The position numbers and the translations under genes are program-made. Positions 13,066 through 14,055 of a DNA stretch of 14,055 bases are shown here, one piece after another. The DNA is from an uncultured Oscillospiraceae bacterium (GTDB taxonomy: Bacteria > Bacillota > Clostridia > Oscillospirales > Acutalibacteraceae), in the NCBI GenBank assembly GCA_900550315.1, contig URRK01000021.1:1-14055 (forward strand), in the 5' to 3' direction. Position 1 is the stretch's first letter, and every line of letters begins with the position of its first letter. The notes beneath the pieces were generated by a model. The model saw only the letters and a program-made list of their open reading frames with translations, was not told the DNA's origin and did not search any database.

Positions 13066-13967
13066 ACACAGCGGTAACCCTTTGCAGAACCACGCTTGAA
13101 AACCCGGTAATTGCCGCCAGCGGCAGCTTTGGCTACGGGCGGGAATTTTCGGCGTTTTACGATTTAAACTGCTTAGGCTCGTTAAGCTTTAAGGGCACAA
13201 CGCTGCAGCCCCGCTTTGGCAACCCGCAGCCCAGAATTGCCGAGTGCGAGTGCGGTATGTTAATTTCTATTGGGCTGCAAAACCCGGGGGTAGAGGGCGT
13301 TATGAAAGACGAGCTGCCCCTGCTAAAGTACCTTTACCACAAAAAGGTTTTGGCCAACATTGCCGGCTTTTGCATTGAGGATTACACCGAGGCTGTCCGG
13401 CGCCTAAACGGCGAGGAGCAAATTGGCTGGTTTGAGTTAAATGTTTCCTGCCCGAATGTAGACGGCGGTGCCGCCCTGGGCGAGGACCCCAAAGCCGCCG
13501 AAGCGGTGACCCGCGCGGTAAAAGGCGTTGCCAAAAAGCCGGTTATTGTTAAGCTTTCGCCCAATGTGCGGGACATTACCGAAATTGCCAAGGCGTGCGA
13601 AAGCGGCGGGGCCGACGGGCTGAGCCTAATTAACGCGCCCCACGGCATGAAAATTGATTTAAAAACCAAAAAGCCGGTGCTGGCAAGAAAATCCGGCGGG
13701 TACTGCGGCCCGGGCATTAAGCCCATTGCGCTAAAAATGGTTTACGATTGCTTTGAGGCGGTAAAGCTGCCGCTGGTTGGCATTGGCGGGATTCAAACCG
13801 CCGAGGATGTACTGGAATATTTATTAGCCGGCGCCACGGCCGTTGGGGTTGGCGCGGCGAATTTAACCGAACCGTTTACCTGCAAAAACATTATTGAGGC
13901 CCTGCCGGAGGTTATGCAAAAATACGGCATTACCAGTTTAAGCAGCATTATTGGTGCGGCGCATTAG
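13059..13967 (+). CDS. pyrD: Dihydroorotate dehydrogenase B, catalytic subunit (class 1B, NAD-dependent)
   Basis: A 302-residue FMN enzyme that oxidises dihydroorotate to orotate and works as a complex with PyrK. The FMN/substrate site includes SGSFGYG (21-27), K45 in SFKGTT, the active-site loop NVSCPNV with the class 1 type B catalytic cysteine C131, K165 in VIVKLSPN, KSGGYCGPGIKP (211-222), and GIGGI (241-245) with a phosphate-binding GVGAANL loop near 263-269. Start: the ATG at 13059 follows AAAGGAGGAGG by four to seven bases; an earlier TTG at 13020 lies inside pyrK and has no ribosome site. The usual I-N-T in this family reads I-N-A-P-H-G here (191-196), a small departure next to the FMN. 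Every isoleucine codon I read in the gene is ATT, in contrast to the ATA-rich block at 5661-8964. Confidence 0.97.
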   Translation: MVNTAVTLCRTTLENPVIAASGSFGYGREFSAFYDLNCLGSLSFKGTTLQPRFGNPQPRIAECECGMLISIGLQNPGVEGVMKDELPLLKYLYHKKVLANIAGFCIEDYTEAVRRLNGEEQIGWFELNVSCPNVDGGAALGEDPKAAEAVTRAVKGVAKKPVIVKLSPNVRDITEIAKACESGGADGLSLINAPHGMKIDLKTKKPVLARKSGGYCGPGIKPIALKMVYDCFEAVKLPLVGIGGIQTAEDVLEYLLAGATAVGVGAANLTEPFTCKNIIEALPEVMQKYGITSLSSIIGAAH

Positions 13968-14055
13968 GCCAAAATTGATTTAACCGACGGAGATTGGGCT
14001 GGCCGGCTGAAAATTACGGCCAAAACAACAATTAAAAACAAAATTTCAACGGCGC

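Noticed and set aside
13968..14055. Possible next pyr gene after pyrD
   Set aside because: The frame after the pyrD stop stays open to the edge, but there is no start codon with a ribosome site and no recognisable protein motif; 88 bases are too few to judge.

Overview
The window looks like a chromosomal piece of a Gram-positive, anaerobic Clostridia genome, probably a gut-type Oscillospiraceae/Ruminococcaceae relative. The grounds are purine-rich Shine-Dalgarno sites before nearly every gene, a CUT1-type sugar importer with a very large modular binding protein, class 1B dihydroorotate dehydrogenase (PyrK/PyrD), and a secreted repeat protein of a kind common in these bacteria. This placement is inferred from gene content; no rRNA or other phylogenetic marker is present. 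No tRNA, rRNA, CRISPR array, transposase or integrase gene was seen.

Layout. (1) 1-4972, minus strand: a sugar-import operon read right to left. It encodes a 965-residue solute-binding protein with two N-terminal carbohydrate-binding-like modules, two membrane permeases, and the start of a further secreted or membrane protein that runs off the left edge. No ATPase is present; CUT1 importers often share one encoded elsewhere. (2) 4973-5660: a 688-base non-coding leader with two candidate promoters, a GC-rich stretch and an AT-rich dyad. (3) 5661-8964: an AT-richer block with a DeoR-type repressor (minus) divergent from a plus-strand operon. The operon holds a broken phosphomannomutase-like HAD gene, an AraM-type sn-glycerol-1-phosphate dehydrogenase and an AraL/NagD-type HAD phosphatase, ending in a strong terminator. 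(4) 9146-11859, minus: a 864-residue secreted protein with three jelly-roll-like repeats, followed by a 33-codon gene not previously listed in any long-ORF view. (5) 11860-12333: a regulatory region between divergent genes. (6) 12334-13967, plus: pyrK and pyrD, overlapping by 7 bases.

How the parts may work together. The importer, the glycerol-1-phosphate dehydrogenase and the HAD-IIA phosphatase recall the Bacillus subtilis arabinose operon, where AraL (HAD phosphatase), AraM (G1P dehydrogenase) and AraNPQ (oligosaccharide importer) sit together. Here they are neighbours but on opposite strands.

The most striking regulatory signal is an operator-like sequence of 18-22 bp present three times: twice in the DeoR/araM divergent promoter region, and once, nearly identical, just upstream of the secreted repeat-protein gene about 5.5 kb away. 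This suggests one small regulon, probably run by the DeoR protein, linking the sugar-phosphate genes to a secreted carbohydrate-binding-like protein. The pyrimidine genes appear to be an unrelated housekeeping unit with their own strong extended -10 promoter.
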